From UBA11574 sp963752565 (GTDB lineage: Bacteria; Desulfobacterota; Desulfobacteria; Desulfobacterales; UBA11574), in contig CAVVZC010000017.1 of the NCBI GenBank assembly GCA_963752565.1, forward strand, positions 164,692 through 228,691: 64,000 nucleotides of DNA, given 5' to 3'. The notes beneath the pieces are model-generated. The model did no database searches and had not been told where the DNA came from. It worked only from the letters and a program-made list of their open reading frames with translations. Shown piece after piece: positions 52,397 through 61,660 of this stretch. Numbering within the stretch: position 1 is the first letter of the stretch; each line of letters opens with the position of its first letter. A program made the position numbers and the translations under genes.

Positions 52397-53287
52397 TTAT
52401 TTTTTTCTATTCACAATATAATATGCAATAGCCCTGAGAGGATGAGCTTTGTTATCAAAATAATCAAGTGCTTTCAAGGCATTGTTTACAAGTTTTTTCG
52501 CGAATTGCTTTGATTGCTCTATTCCAAGAAGAGCGGGATAGGTGCTTTTATTTCGTGCTTGATCCGAACCCACATCTTTTCCCATTACATTTGGATCACC
52601 TTCAACGTCCAATATGTCATCGGTGACCTGAAATGCAAGCCCGATATTTTTCGCATAAGTGTTAAGCTGTTGAATCTGATCAAGGCTTCCTTTACCTAAA
52701 ATTGCACCAACCGTTACGGATGCTTCAATCAGAGCACCTGTTTTTAAGACATGCATGTTCTCAAGGTCTTCTAAACAAAGCAATTGGCCTTCGCCGGCAA
52801 TGTCCTGCATCTGTCCTTCAATCATTCCCTTATATCCGACAGCTGTCGATAGGGTATGTATAACATTCATCCAATTTAGAACATGATTTTCTTTGATAAA
52901 CTCCATTGATGAAAGCACCTCAAAAGCCAGGGTGAGAAGGGCATCACCGGCAAGAATTGCTGTGGCTTCATCAAAGGCCACATGACATGTTGGTCGCCCC
53001 CTTCGTATGTCATCGTTGTCCATTGCAGGAAGGTCATCATGGATTAGAGAATAGGTGTGAATCATTTCAAGGGCACAGGCAGCCCTGATCACATCCTGGC
53101 TCTTCCCTCCAACTGTTTCGGCGGCAGCTAAACATAAAACCGGTCTTATTCGTTTTCCGCCCGCCATAAGTGAATACTTCATGGCTTTTACAATTTTACT
53201 TGAGGTATTCGCGAATATCGAATCAAGCGCTTCGTTGATTTGCTCTCTTTTAGAAGAAAGGTATGACTTCAGATCAAAACTATTCAT
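52397..53287 (-). CDS. ispA: polyprenyl synthetase (farnesyl/geranylgeranyl diphosphate synthase)
   Basis: A 296-residue short-chain prenyl diphosphate synthase. The first aspartate-rich motif is IHDDLPAMDNDDIRRGRPT and the second is QVTDDILDVEGD; GGKRIRPVLCLAA is the substrate Lys-Arg site. The product, C15 or C20, depends on residues ahead of the first motif (EMIHTYSLIHDD) and cannot be settled here. The ATG at 53287 overlaps the xseB stop by 8 bases (ATGAATAG), indicating coupling; a longer frame to 53329 is unlikely. Confidence 0.92.
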   Translation of the reverse strand: MNSFDLKSYLSSKREQINEALDSIFANTSSKIVKAMKYSLMAGGKRIRPVLCLAAAETVGGKSQDVIRAACALEMIHTYSLIHDDLPAMDNDDIRRGRPTCHVAFDEATAILAGDALLTLAFEVLSSMEFIKENHVLNWMNVIHTLSTAVGYKGMIEGQMQDIAGEGQLLCLEDLENMHVLKTGALIEASVTVGAILGKGSLDQIQQLNTYAKNIGLAFQVTDDILDVEGDPNVMGKDVGSDQARNKSTYPALLGIEQSKQFAKKLVNNALKALDYFDNKAHPLRAIAYYIVNRKK

Positions 53288-53522
53288 CTTCAGACTCGGT
53301 TTCCGAGATAAACGGTTTGTCAAATACACGATCGTTCTGATCCTTTAGCAGAATGGTAATCCTTTTTTCAGTTTCATCGAGTTTTTCAGAACAAAATTTG
53401 GAGAGCCGAACACCTTCTTCAAACTTTTTTATTGCTTTTTCAAGCTGCAGGTCAGTGGATTCAAGCTCTTGAACAATCTTTTCAAGTTTATTCATCGCTT
53501 TTTCAAAAGTCTGATTGGCCAT
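53280..53522 (-). CDS. xseB: exodeoxyribonuclease VII small subunit
   Basis: An 80-residue XseB with the family core FEKAMNKLEKIVQELESTDLQLEKAIKKFEEGVRL and an acidic tail. XseB subunits bind along XseA to form the ssDNA exonuclease ExoVII. It lies 4 bases after xseA and overlaps ispA, as is usual in many bacteria. Confidence 0.93.
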   Translation of the reverse strand: MANQTFEKAMNKLEKIVQELESTDLQLEKAIKKFEEGVRLSKFCSEKLDETEKRITILLKDQNDRVFDKPFISETESEDE

Positions 53523-53526
53523 GATG

Positions 53527-54894
53527 TTATTTCCTTTTTACCGAGCAAATAAAAGCACCTCCGGCAACCATTACTTCAAGATCCTGGCCAATGGACACTT
53601 CTTGGGGATCTCTGATAACAGCTGCATCAGGGATGGTTCTGGTAATACTGTATCCTCTATCCAGAATTGCCTCAGGGCTTAGAGTGTGGAGCTTTGCTTC
53701 AAGTTCTCGTAGTATTGACCGTTTATTACTTAATATTATTTGTATATATATGTTAATGTTGGCATTCTTTATATCAAGCTTATCTTTAAGTGATTTTATT
53801 TTTATTGAAGGATTGTTGGAAAAGAGTCTTTCGATACGCCACAAAAGTCGTTCATGATGTTTTAGAAAGCTGTTCTTAAATGCTCTGTTAAGTCGACCCA
53901 GCATGTCATCGGTTCTTAGCCTCAAATCCACTATTTTTCTGTTGGGATGAACCAGTCGATTCGACATTCCTTTTAAAACAGTTTGCAGATGTCCGAAATA
54001 CCGTAAAAAGCGGGTTGACAAAACTTCTGAAAGTTCCTCACATTTTCGAAAAAGATCTTTCTTTAGAGGAACTGCAAGTTCAGCGGCAGCGGACGGTGTT
54101 GGTGCTCGAAAGTCTGCAACAAAATCTGTTATGCTAAAATCGGTTTCATGACCAACTGCTGAAATTATCGGAATCTTAGAAGCAAAAACAGCTCTGGCAA
54201 CATCCTCTGAGTTAAACGCATGAAAATCTTCCAATGAACCACCGCCTCTTGCCAAAATTGCGACATCTGAATCACATCGGGCAGTTATCATCTCGATGGC
54301 GGATATAATCTCATCTTCAGAACCATATCCCTGCACTTTGACGGGTACAATTTCAAGATGGAGGTTTGAGAAACGACGATGGATAATTTTTAAAATGTCG
54401 TGCACAACAGCTCCGGTGGGTGAGGTAATGATACTGATTTTTCCGGGTAAAAAGGGTAGGGGTTTTTTGTGTTTCTCATCAAACAACCCTTCATCTGCAA
54501 GACGTTTCTTTAGCTGTTCGAACGCCAGTTGAATGGCGCCGGTTCCTTTTGGTTCAAGATACTCAAATATAATCTGGTATGTTCCACGAGGCTCATAAAC
54601 ACTGATTCTACCAAGCCCTGTAATGCTTATTCCGTCTTCAGGCTTAAATTTTAAATTTCGGTTTTGATTTCGAAACATTACCGCATTGATCTGAGCATGT
54701 TCATCTTTGACCGTAAAATAAAAATGGCCGGAAGCTGGAACATTAAAATTCGATATTTCACCGTAAATCCAAACAAATGGATAGGTTTTTTCAAGTATAT
54801 CTTTAATATCTGAAGTGAGCTCTGAAACAGTGTAGATTCGATGTTGATCTGTATTCGAGGGGCCCATGTAATGGATACTGGGGTATGAATTCAT
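53527..54894 (-). CDS. xseA: exodeoxyribonuclease VII large subunit
   Basis: A 455-residue XseA. An N-terminal OB fold (YTVSELTSDIKDILEKTYPFVWIYGEISNF) precedes the nuclease core with ISIITSPTGAVVHDILKIIHRRF, ILARGGGSLEDFHAFNSEDVARA, PIISAVGHETDFSITDFVADFRAPTPSAAAE and the terminal ILDRGYSIT. Long coiled coils lie near residues 280-390. It degrades single-stranded DNA from both ends with XseB. It is the first gene of a five-gene operon running to tlyA. The motif runs are quoted in parts only. Confidence 0.94.
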   Translation of the reverse strand: MNSYPSIHYMGPSNTDQHRIYTVSELTSDIKDILEKTYPFVWIYGEISNFNVPASGHFYFTVKDEHAQINAVMFRNQNRNLKFKPEDGISITGLGRISVYEPRGTYQIIFEYLEPKGTGAIQLAFEQLKKRLADEGLFDEKHKKPLPFLPGKISIITSPTGAVVHDILKIIHRRFSNLHLEIVPVKVQGYGSEDEIISAIEMITARCDSDVAILARGGGSLEDFHAFNSEDVARAVFASKIPIISAVGHETDFSITDFVADFRAPTPSAAAELAVPLKKDLFRKCEELSEVLSTRFLRYFGHLQTVLKGMSNRLVHPNRKIVDLRLRTDDMLGRLNRAFKNSFLKHHERLLWRIERLFSNNPSIKIKSLKDKLDIKNANINIYIQIILSNKRSILRELEAKLHTLSPEAILDRGYSITRTIPDAAVIRDPQEVSIGQDLEVMVAGGAFICSVKRK

Positions 54895-55183
54895 TAAGTT
54901 TTAAATATTTTCTTTTAATAATGCATTTATTGCGGAAACCATGAACTTATCAACTTAGATTGACTAAAAAATGATTATCACAGTTGATCAAACCATACAA
55001 CATAAAACCTGAAACGAAGCAAAAAGCACGATTCGCATTTGAAGGGGCAAACCCCTTGGGCATCTATATTTTGTTACCCCACAATGTCTGATAAGATATA
55101 TTATGTAAACTTATTAATATTTCATGATTGCCGGACCGAAGGTAAAAGCAAATAACCTCTTTCCCCTTGTTATGAAAATAAGC

Positions 55184-55447
55184 CTAATAACATCTTTTTA
55201 ACATCTCACGCAAATACGGCACAATATAAATATCTTCATGTGGCATTTTGCTGATACAGGATAAAAGGATCTCGTTTTTATCATTGATCGAACTGTGCTT
55301 ATCCATGATAAAAAGTGTCTTTTCTTTCACTTTGCATAGGCCACTTTTCACTTTTATACCGGTTTTTCGAAAATTATGCTCTAAAACCGAAACACCTAGT
55401 TTTTCAGCAAGTTCTTTAAGATCTTGATATAACTGATCAGGGTTCAT
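55184..55447 (-). CDS. conserved small hypothetical protein
   Basis: An 87-residue alpha/beta protein: helix (QLYQDLKELAEKLGVSVL), strand (GIKVKSGLCKVKEKTLFIMD), linker and helix (MPHEDIYIVPYLREML). Similar short proteins occur in many deltaproteobacteria without a named function. No signal peptide or metal motif is clear. It lies divergently from the Bax inhibitor-1 family gene. Between it and xseA are 289 bases with only a small AAGGGGCAAACCCCTT hairpin. Confidence 0.65.
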   Translation of the reverse strand: MNPDQLYQDLKELAEKLGVSVLEHNFRKTGIKVKSGLCKVKEKTLFIMDKHSSINDKNEILLSCISKMPHEDIYIVPYLREMLKRCY

Positions 55448-55584
55448 TGCGATAATAAACGGCTTTTAATCTTGCAATACAAAATTTGTGTGTTATATAT
55501 GTTTCGAATTGTCGAAAGTAACATCCGACATGTTTTTTAAAGAGAATGACATTGAGTAAATGTTATTAATATTGGGAGGTTAAA

Positions 55585-56286
55585 ATGCAATCTATTCCGC
55601 TTGATAAAGCGCGTGCCCAAGTCCGGGTCAACGAGTTTATTCGAAGTGTTTATAACTGGATGGCCATCGGTCTCGGACTAACGGGTGTTGTAGCATTTTA
55701 TGTATCAAACAGCGAAACCCTGATAAAACTGATCTTTGGAAATCAGCTCATTTTTTTTGGATTGATCATCGGTGAACTTATTCTTGTCTTTACCATCAGC
55801 GCCAGAGTTCACAAAATGCAGGCTTCAACCGCAACCTCTTTGTTTGTGCTGTATGCGGCATTAAACGGAGCAACGATTTCAGCAATATTTCTTATCTATA
55901 CAAAATCTTCAATAACCTCAACATTTTTTATCTGCGCTGCAACATTTGTTTCATCCAGTATTTACGGTATGGTCACTAAACGTGATCTGACATCCATGGG
56001 ACAGTTCATGTTTATGGGGCTCATCGGTATTGTGATTGCATCGGTCGTAAACCTATTTGTACGCAGTTCTGGTATGAGTTTGATCGTCAGTTATATCGGT
56101 GTTGTCGTTTTTGTGGGTCTCACGGCCTATGATACACAGAAGCTCAGAACCATGGCGCTGTCACAGCCGGACAACCTTGACAGCGGAACCGTCAGAAAGG
56201 GTGCAATATTAGGTGCTCTGACGTTGTATCTTGATTTTATAAACTTGTTTCTTATGCTGCTTCGTATTTTAGGCAATAGAGACTAG
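55585..56286 (+). CDS. Bax inhibitor-1/YccA family membrane protein
   Basis: A 233-residue inner-membrane protein with seven hydrophobic segments. It has the family pattern: FIRSVYNWMAIGLGLTGVVAF in the first helix, ALNGATISAIFLIYT, and the C-terminal GLTAYDTQKLRTMALSQ with the conserved Asp, then LYLDFINLFLMLLRILG. In bacteria such proteins (YbhL, YccA, BsYetJ) include pH-dependent calcium leak channels and modulators of FtsH; the role here is not known. GGGAGGT is 6 bases before the ATG. A repeat element begins directly after the stop. Confidence 0.9.
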   Translation: MQSIPLDKARAQVRVNEFIRSVYNWMAIGLGLTGVVAFYVSNSETLIKLIFGNQLIFFGLIIGELILVFTISARVHKMQASTATSLFVLYAALNGATISAIFLIYTKSSITSTFFICAATFVSSSIYGMVTKRDLTSMGQFMFMGLIGIVIASVVNLFVRSSGMSLIVSYIGVVVFVGLTAYDTQKLRTMALSQPDNLDSGTVRKGAILGALTLYLDFINLFLMLLRILGNRD

Positions 56287-56428
56287 AAGTGGTTACAAAA
56301 CCTCCTCTGGGATTCAATCTCTGCGTTGGATTGGTACGCCCAATCCTCGAAATATTCCCGATATTACTGCGGTTGGCCGTTCCAGTCCGCCTTGATCTTG
56401 AACCCAATTGAACATTTTGAAACCACTT
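56287..56428 (-). repeat. dispersed intergenic palindromic element, copy 4
   Basis: A 142-bp element with ends AAGTGGTTACAAAA and TTTTGAAACCACTT, complementary at 13 of 14 positions. The ends differ from those of copies 1 and 2, but the interior matches them (on the minus strand GTTCAAGATCAAGG, GAATATTTCGAGGATTGG, ACGCAGAGATTG). It starts at the first base after the stop codon of the Bax inhibitor-1 family gene. Pyrimidine-rich sequence lies between it and glmM. Confidence 0.75.
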
Positions 56429-56516
56429 ATATTTTTTGGTTGATGGGTTATCTTCCAACCTCCGACTTCTGATCTCTGGTCTTTTTTCCTCTTTCCTAAT
56501 TCCTCTTTTCTCTTTC

Positions 56517-57881
56517 CTATATTTTTCCGATATTTTTCTTTATCACATCAGCCAATTCTTGGCAGTAAATTCTGGTTTTGTCTAAACTCGGTCCTTCAAC
56601 CATGACTCTGCATATCGGTTCGGTGCCTGAATAACGCACCAGCACCCTGCCCTCATTAGCCAGACGGCGTTGAACAGATGTCATCGCATCTTTAATATCA
56701 GGTACGGCTTCTATATCAGGTTTATGACTCACTTCGACATTGATGAGAATCTGTGGAAATACGGTCATTATTTTGCGAAGCTCTGACAATGGTTTTGATT
56801 CTGCTTGCATAATTTCAATCAGTCTTAAAGCTGTAAGAATACCATCGCCAGTGGTATGATGGTCTAAAAAAATCATATGACCGGAGTCTTCACCTCCTAA
56901 CACAGCTCCTGAAGAAATCATTTTTTCCACAACACGACGATCCCCTACTTTTGATACAATATGTTCTATGCCCATTTCTTTTAAGCTGAGGCGAAGACCC
57001 AAATTGCTCATGACCGTACTGACCACACAATTTCCTTTAAGGGTCCCGGTTTGTTTCATATATCTTGCACAAATCGCAATAATCTGGTCGCCGGTTGCAA
57101 CCCCCCCTTTTTCATCCACAGCAACAAGCCTGTCTCCATCTCCGTCAAAAGCAAGGCCGATATCAGCCCCATTATTCACAACATTTTTTCTCAGCACTTC
57201 CGGATTCTGGGATCCACAGTTGTCATTAATGTTCTTTCCATCAGGACGAACAAACAGTGCATCAACATCTGCGCCAAGCATGGTCAAAAGTTCCGGTGCA
57301 ACGTCAAACGTCGCTCCGTTTGAACAGTCCATTACTATTTTCAGTCCTTTAAAATAGTTCTTTCCCGGAACGGTTTGCTCCAAGAAATTCGCATAACTTT
57401 TTCCGGAGTCGGCCATAGCATAAACACGGCCGGTATCCTGAACCGCCCTTGTCCACAGATTCAGGTTTTCATTCAGAACAAGCTGTTCAATTTCAGTCTC
57501 CTTTTCATCAGAAAGTTTAAAGCCGTCGCCCTTAAATATCTTTATGCCATTGTCGTAAAATGGGTTGTGGGATGCAGATATCACAATGCCGGCATTTGCA
57601 CCGGTTGAAGCGGTTAAATAAGCAATTCCAGGTGTGGGAAGAATTCCAGCAAGATAAACATCAACCCCCATTGCGCATATGCCGGATGTTATGGCATGCT
57701 CCAGCATATCACCGGAAAGCCGGGTATCTTTCCCGATGACAATTTTTGATCGGTCAATGTTGTGTTCCTTGAAAATTGACGCTACAGCCTTTCCGACCTT
57801 CATGGCCAATTCAGATGTCATTGGATATTCATTGGCAACGCCGCGTATCCCGTCTGTGCCGAACAACTTGTTCATGAGCAC
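56517..57881 (-). CDS. glmM: phosphoglucosamine mutase
   Basis: A 454-residue GlmM converting glucosamine-6-phosphate to glucosamine-1-phosphate for UDP-GlcNAc synthesis. The N-terminal KLFGTDGIRGVANEYPMT, the phosphoserine loop VISASHNPFYDNGIK, the metal site FDGDGDRL, the sugar loop GGEDSGH and the phosphate loop RYSGTEP are all present. It lies beside a left-handed beta-helix protein on the same strand, 148 bases away across a small repeat, linking both to amino-sugar metabolism. Confidence 0.95.
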   Translation of the reverse strand: MLMNKLFGTDGIRGVANEYPMTSELAMKVGKAVASIFKEHNIDRSKIVIGKDTRLSGDMLEHAITSGICAMGVDVYLAGILPTPGIAYLTASTGANAGIVISASHNPFYDNGIKIFKGDGFKLSDEKETEIEQLVLNENLNLWTRAVQDTGRVYAMADSGKSYANFLEQTVPGKNYFKGLKIVMDCSNGATFDVAPELLTMLGADVDALFVRPDGKNINDNCGSQNPEVLRKNVVNNGADIGLAFDGDGDRLVAVDEKGGVATGDQIIAICARYMKQTGTLKGNCVVSTVMSNLGLRLSLKEMGIEHIVSKVGDRRVVEKMISSGAVLGGEDSGHMIFLDHHTTGDGILTALRLIEIMQAESKPLSELRKIMTVFPQILINVEVSHKPDIEAVPDIKDAMTSVQRRLANEGRVLVRYSGTEPICRVMVEGPSLDKTRIYCQELADVIKKNIGKI

Positions 57882-57920
57882 CTCAATTTATTATTATTAC
57901 ATTGAAAAAAGGATAAGGGA

Positions 57921-57992
57921 AACCGCGGATGAACACGAATAAACACAAATTAAAATAATAATATTTATGTTCATTTGCGTCCATTTGCGGTT
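57921..57992. repeat. palindromic CCGCGGATGAACACG-type repeat
   Basis: AACCGCGGATGAACACGAAT pairs imperfectly with the right end, GTTCATTTGCGTCCATTTGCGGTT in two parts (57968-57992). It lies in the 148-base gap between glmM and the beta-helix gene. No gene is present. Confidence 0.5.
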
Positions 57993-58029
57993 ATCTATTT
58001 TCTAATTCCTATTTTCTAATCAGTATCAT

Positions 58030-59283
58030 TCAGCTTTTAAAAGAGGGTATAATTTTTAGAACACCATCGACAATGTGATCGACAATGCTTTGAAGCCATC
58101 GGGTCCCGTGTTTTTTATCTTCGCTTTTAAGTTCTGAAATCACAGAAATATAATCTTTGCCTGTAGTTATAATACCAAGGCGAATCGTTTCCATAAACAT
58201 ATCCCTCAGGTTCTCTTTGACATCTATATTCGTCAACGATCTGAAATGATCCTCTATTTCAGTCCATTTATTATAAAACTCGTTTTTTTGTTTCAAAATA
58301 CGAGAAGATGCATTTTCTTTTGAGATCTTTTGATATACTTTTACAGAATCCGGCATTTTTTGACTCAGTGTTTTTAACCGCCCTATTCTCTCATCGACTG
58401 CCATAGCGAGTTTTTCTTTTAAGGCGTCTAAAAGAGGTTCTGGAAAATCATTTGAAATGAATTGAGAACGAACATGGGTATACCATTGTTCAAGGGCCAT
58501 CAGATTTGCAATATAGATGATGTTGTTGACCACAACCCTCTTGATCGATCGGTACATCCCAAATGTAAAAGGAATATTGTCACTCTTTGTTTTCTTTTCA
58601 AAAATAAGATGCCCAGACTGCAATTGATCTTTCCTGCATATCGTTCCAGCTGCTGTGACCGAACCAAATTCCAGACGACACGGTCCCACAAGCCCCCCCT
58701 GCCCTCCGAGAAATATGGGTTTCTGGTTCAGCATAACACCTCTGGACACATCACCGATGAGTGATGGTGTGGCTTTGTCTTGATTGGGAGTATAATTAAA
58801 ATGTATATAAGAACTCCCGACTTCACTGTGGTCTTTCCGGCTTGTACCGCCGGACATTAAACAGTCGCAAAAATTGATCAGACTCCCCAGGGTTACAAAA
58901 GGAAAGAGAATGGTCTGTTTCAGACCAACCGAGTGGGCAACACGTGATTCTTCTTCCATGATCGTTCCTTCCCGGACATTGGCACCTGACCCCAGGCTCA
59001 CCTTTTTCAGGAAAACGGCATCTCTGAAAAACCCGCTTTTAAGTTCAACCTGAGGTCCAACCTGACAGTTATCGATGGTAACAGGTCCCTCATACCCCAG
59101 TTTGGTTCCTTTAAGTATCAGCATTGAACTACCAAAGATTTTGCAGCCGGAATAAATGACCACGCCCTCTCCTGAAATTTTGTCTATATTCACTTCAGGG
59201 CCAATTTCAACACTTTGAGGGTTGGGAATCTTAACACCTTTTTGCATCAACTTTTCAATTTGTAACGCGCTCTCACTTTTCAT
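58030..59283 (-). CDS. left-handed beta-helix (hexapeptide repeat) protein, UDP-GlcNAc pyrophosphorylase-like
   Basis: A 417-residue protein. Residues 20-235 carry hexapeptide-type turns (PEVNIDKISGEGVVIYSGCKI, GYEGPVTIDNCQVGPQVEL, SLGSGANVREGTIMEE, RLEFGSVTAAGTICRKDQL), the left-handed beta-helix of GlmU/LpxA-type acyltransferases. Residues 255-417 are a helical domain that I do not recognise. No N-terminal nucleotidyltransferase signature (GxGTRM) is present, so it cannot be a complete GlmU. Its place next to glmM suggests a part in amino-sugar or cell-envelope precursor synthesis, possibly as an acetyltransferase. That role is inference. Confidence 0.75.
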   Translation of the reverse strand: MKSESALQIEKLMQKGVKIPNPQSVEIGPEVNIDKISGEGVVIYSGCKIFGSSMLILKGTKLGYEGPVTIDNCQVGPQVELKSGFFRDAVFLKKVSLGSGANVREGTIMEEESRVAHSVGLKQTILFPFVTLGSLINFCDCLMSGGTSRKDHSEVGSSYIHFNYTPNQDKATPSLIGDVSRGVMLNQKPIFLGGQGGLVGPCRLEFGSVTAAGTICRKDQLQSGHLIFEKKTKSDNIPFTFGMYRSIKRVVVNNIIYIANLMALEQWYTHVRSQFISNDFPEPLLDALKEKLAMAVDERIGRLKTLSQKMPDSVKVYQKISKENASSRILKQKNEFYNKWTEIEDHFRSLTNIDVKENLRDMFMETIRLGIITTGKDYISVISELKSEDKKHGTRWLQSIVDHIVDGVLKIIPSFKS

Positions 59284-59524
59284 GACACACCTATATCATA
59301 AATTTTAAAACCCAACAGTCGTAGCACGAGTATAAAATGATTCAATTCTCCGAGGCCAGTAATGGCATTGCTTATTATTCCTGCGGAACGTAGGCCATCG
59401 AAGGCGGATCGATTGTGGAACGAAGCTCTGTGTTCAGCCGATTTCACGACTTGAAAAATAACAAAAGCCGCAACAATGAGTATCCATTATCACGGCTTTC
59501 AAAACCCCTATCAATATTCAATTA

Positions 59525-59701
59525 GTTAGTGTCCGTCCATAAATCAGGATTTTTGTTCAAAATCAAGGCATGCGATAAAAATAACCACCCCGATGGAAAA
59601 TCTACCGGGCCAAGCAGGCATATAGTTGATATTCCGAGGATTATTTTTTTGCATAACGTAGAGATTGGGCAAAAAGACCATTTATGGATGGGCAATAGTT
59701 A
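59525..59701 (+). repeat. dispersed intergenic palindromic element, copy 5
   Basis: A 177-bp element. The left end GTTAGTGTCCGTCCATAAAT and the right end ATTTATGGATGGGCAATAGT are complementary over the TCCATAAAT core and partly beyond. The interior reads TTGTTCAAAATCAAGG, then ATATTCCGAGGATTATTTT, then GAGATTGGGCAAAAAG, like the other copies. The right end contains the stop codon of the downstream minus-strand CapD-like gene. The region 59284-59524 holds no gene. Confidence 0.72.
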
Positions 59702-61591
59702 AACGGGTCGATATTCCGGCACTATCTCTTGAAGTTTTCCTTTAATCGCTTCTATTTTTTGGTCCTTGGCTATTTGAATCAAATTGTGTATATTACCGTT
59801 TAAAATCTGTATATTGCAATCCATTCCCTTTAGCACCATGATTTTTTCATGGCTGGTGGGAACAACATTTTCTCCTTCAATGATTAGCTCCTCGGATAGT
59901 TTTTCACCCGGTCTCAGGCCAATATATTCGATCTTGATGTCCACCTCTGGCTCAAATCCGGAAAATCGAATGAGATCCCTGGCCATATCATCAATTTTGA
60001 TGGATGTGCCCATGTCAAGTAGAAATATCTCGCCCCCCTTGCCCATGGCACCTGCTTGCAGAATTAACTGGCATGCCTCAGGGATCGTCATGAAAAATCG
60101 CGTCACTTCAGGGTGCGTGACGGTAACGGGTCCCCCCTTTTTGATTTGTTTTTTAAAAAGTGGCACCACACTGCCGATACTCCCGACAACATTGCCAAAA
60201 CGAACCGTCATAAATTTTGTATGTGAAAGTCCACAACCGTTTTGGCTCTGTATCAACATTTCAGCTATCCGCTTGGAAGCCCCCATTACATTTGCCGGTC
60301 GTACAGCTTTGTCGGTAGAGACAAAAACAAAACGTTCAACATTAAATTTATTCGTAATTTCAACGAGATTTGCTGTTCCCTGGATATTATTATCCACAGC
60401 CTTCCAGGGTTGCATTTCCAGCATTGGAACATGTTTATAGGCTGCAGCATGAAAAACAGTTTGGGGCCGGTAAGCCTCAAAAGCCTTTTCAAGTTGCTCT
60501 TTATCCTGGATATCAGCCAATACAGGAATGGTTTTAATATCACCAAAATCCTGTTTGAGCTCATGGTTAATTTCGTACAACGGGCTTTCTGCCCTTTCAT
60601 ACATGACAATACTATGGGGCTTGAATCTACAAATTTGTCTGCAAAGCTCAGAACCTATGGAACCCCCGGCGCCAGTAACCATAACGCGCTGACCTTTAAG
60701 ATATGCCCCGATTTTATCTTCATCCAGTCTGATCACATCCCGCCCAAGAAGGTCACGGTAATCAACCTCTCGAATCGCATTCACCGTGACTTTTCCGTCA
60801 ATAAGTTCTCCAATACCGGGAATGGTTTTAAATTTAATTCCGCTTTTCCTGCAATGTGTCACAATTTCACGCATCTGTTCGGATGTCGCCGAAGGAATCG
60901 CAATCAGCGCCTCATCTACATTTGCTTTTTTTGCGATTCTTTTTATATCTTTGATTTTGCCCAACACCGGAACACCATGAATTTTTCTTCCGACTTTGGT
61001 CAAATCATCGTCAAGAAAACCAATCACCGTATACATAAGACGGTCGTTATTGTGTATCTCCCTGTAAATCTTTTCACCGCCATCGCCTGCGCCGATAATG
61101 AGAAGTCTTTTTGTTTCAGCCATTTTTTTGAAAAACATAGTCAAAACTTGGCGTGTCGGTATGGATGAAGTATTATCATTGCTAATCTTTTCAAAATAAA
61201 GACGGATACATAGCCTGTATCCGGAAATCAATAATACGGTAAAACACCAGTCAATAATAAACACCGACCGCGAAAAACCGATAAACCTGGTGTGACTGAA
61301 AAGAATCAAACAGATAATAACCAGTGAGCTTATGAAAGACGCTTTGATGATATTTAATAGATCGGCGATGCTTGTATAACGCCACATGCCTCGGTAGAGA
61401 TCGAAAAAATAAAAACAGCCAATTTTAACAATCAATACAAAGGGCAGTATTTGATAAAGTAGCATGGATTCTGACCGCGGTAGATGGAAATCAAAACGGA
61501 TCAGGTAGGCCAAAAACAAAGAGCCTGACAAAAGGAGAATATCGGCAAGCAAAACGACAATAAAATTTTTATATAAGAATCTAAACTTCAT
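59699..61591 (-). CDS. UDP-sugar 4,6-dehydratase, CapD/WbpM/PglF-like
   Basis: A 630-residue membrane-anchored nucleotide-sugar dehydratase. Four hydrophobic segments lie within residues 1-130. A first Rossmann-like domain (LLIIGAGDGGEKI, about 163-175) is followed by the SDR domain with the NAD motif TGAGGSIGSELC (306-317). The active site has Thr426-Asp427-Lys428 and Met436-x3-Lys440 in STDKAVRPANVMGASK: Met instead of Tyr is the SMK pattern of WbpM-type C4/C6 dehydratases. The usual substrate is UDP-GlcNAc, giving a 4-keto-6-deoxy sugar for O-antigen or capsule. It lies downstream of the O-antigen ligase on the same strand. Confidence 0.9.
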   Translation of the reverse strand: MKFRFLYKNFIVVLLADILLLSGSLFLAYLIRFDFHLPRSESMLLYQILPFVLIVKIGCFYFFDLYRGMWRYTSIADLLNIIKASFISSLVIICLILFSHTRFIGFSRSVFIIDWCFTVLLISGYRLCIRLYFEKISNDNTSSIPTRQVLTMFFKKMAETKRLLIIGAGDGGEKIYREIHNNDRLMYTVIGFLDDDLTKVGRKIHGVPVLGKIKDIKRIAKKANVDEALIAIPSATSEQMREIVTHCRKSGIKFKTIPGIGELIDGKVTVNAIREVDYRDLLGRDVIRLDEDKIGAYLKGQRVMVTGAGGSIGSELCRQICRFKPHSIVMYERAESPLYEINHELKQDFGDIKTIPVLADIQDKEQLEKAFEAYRPQTVFHAAAYKHVPMLEMQPWKAVDNNIQGTANLVEITNKFNVERFVFVSTDKAVRPANVMGASKRIAEMLIQSQNGCGLSHTKFMTVRFGNVVGSIGSVVPLFKKQIKKGGPVTVTHPEVTRFFMTIPEACQLILQAGAMGKGGEIFLLDMGTSIKIDDMARDLIRFSGFEPEVDIKIEYIGLRPGEKLSEELIIEGENVVPTSHEKIMVLKGMDCNIQILNGNIHNLIQIAKDQKIEAIKGKLQEIVPEYRPV

Positions 61592-61660
61592 AATTGCTTT
61601 GGCTATTTTTGAGGATGTGTCGAGTTTCCGATTCCATGAGGGTGTGGTGAAATTTTGTAA

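Noticed and set aside
60242..61168. 308-codon plus-strand frame opposite the CapD-like gene
   Set aside because: It lies entirely antisense to a gene with clear SDR motifs, and its translation shows no domain or ribosome site.
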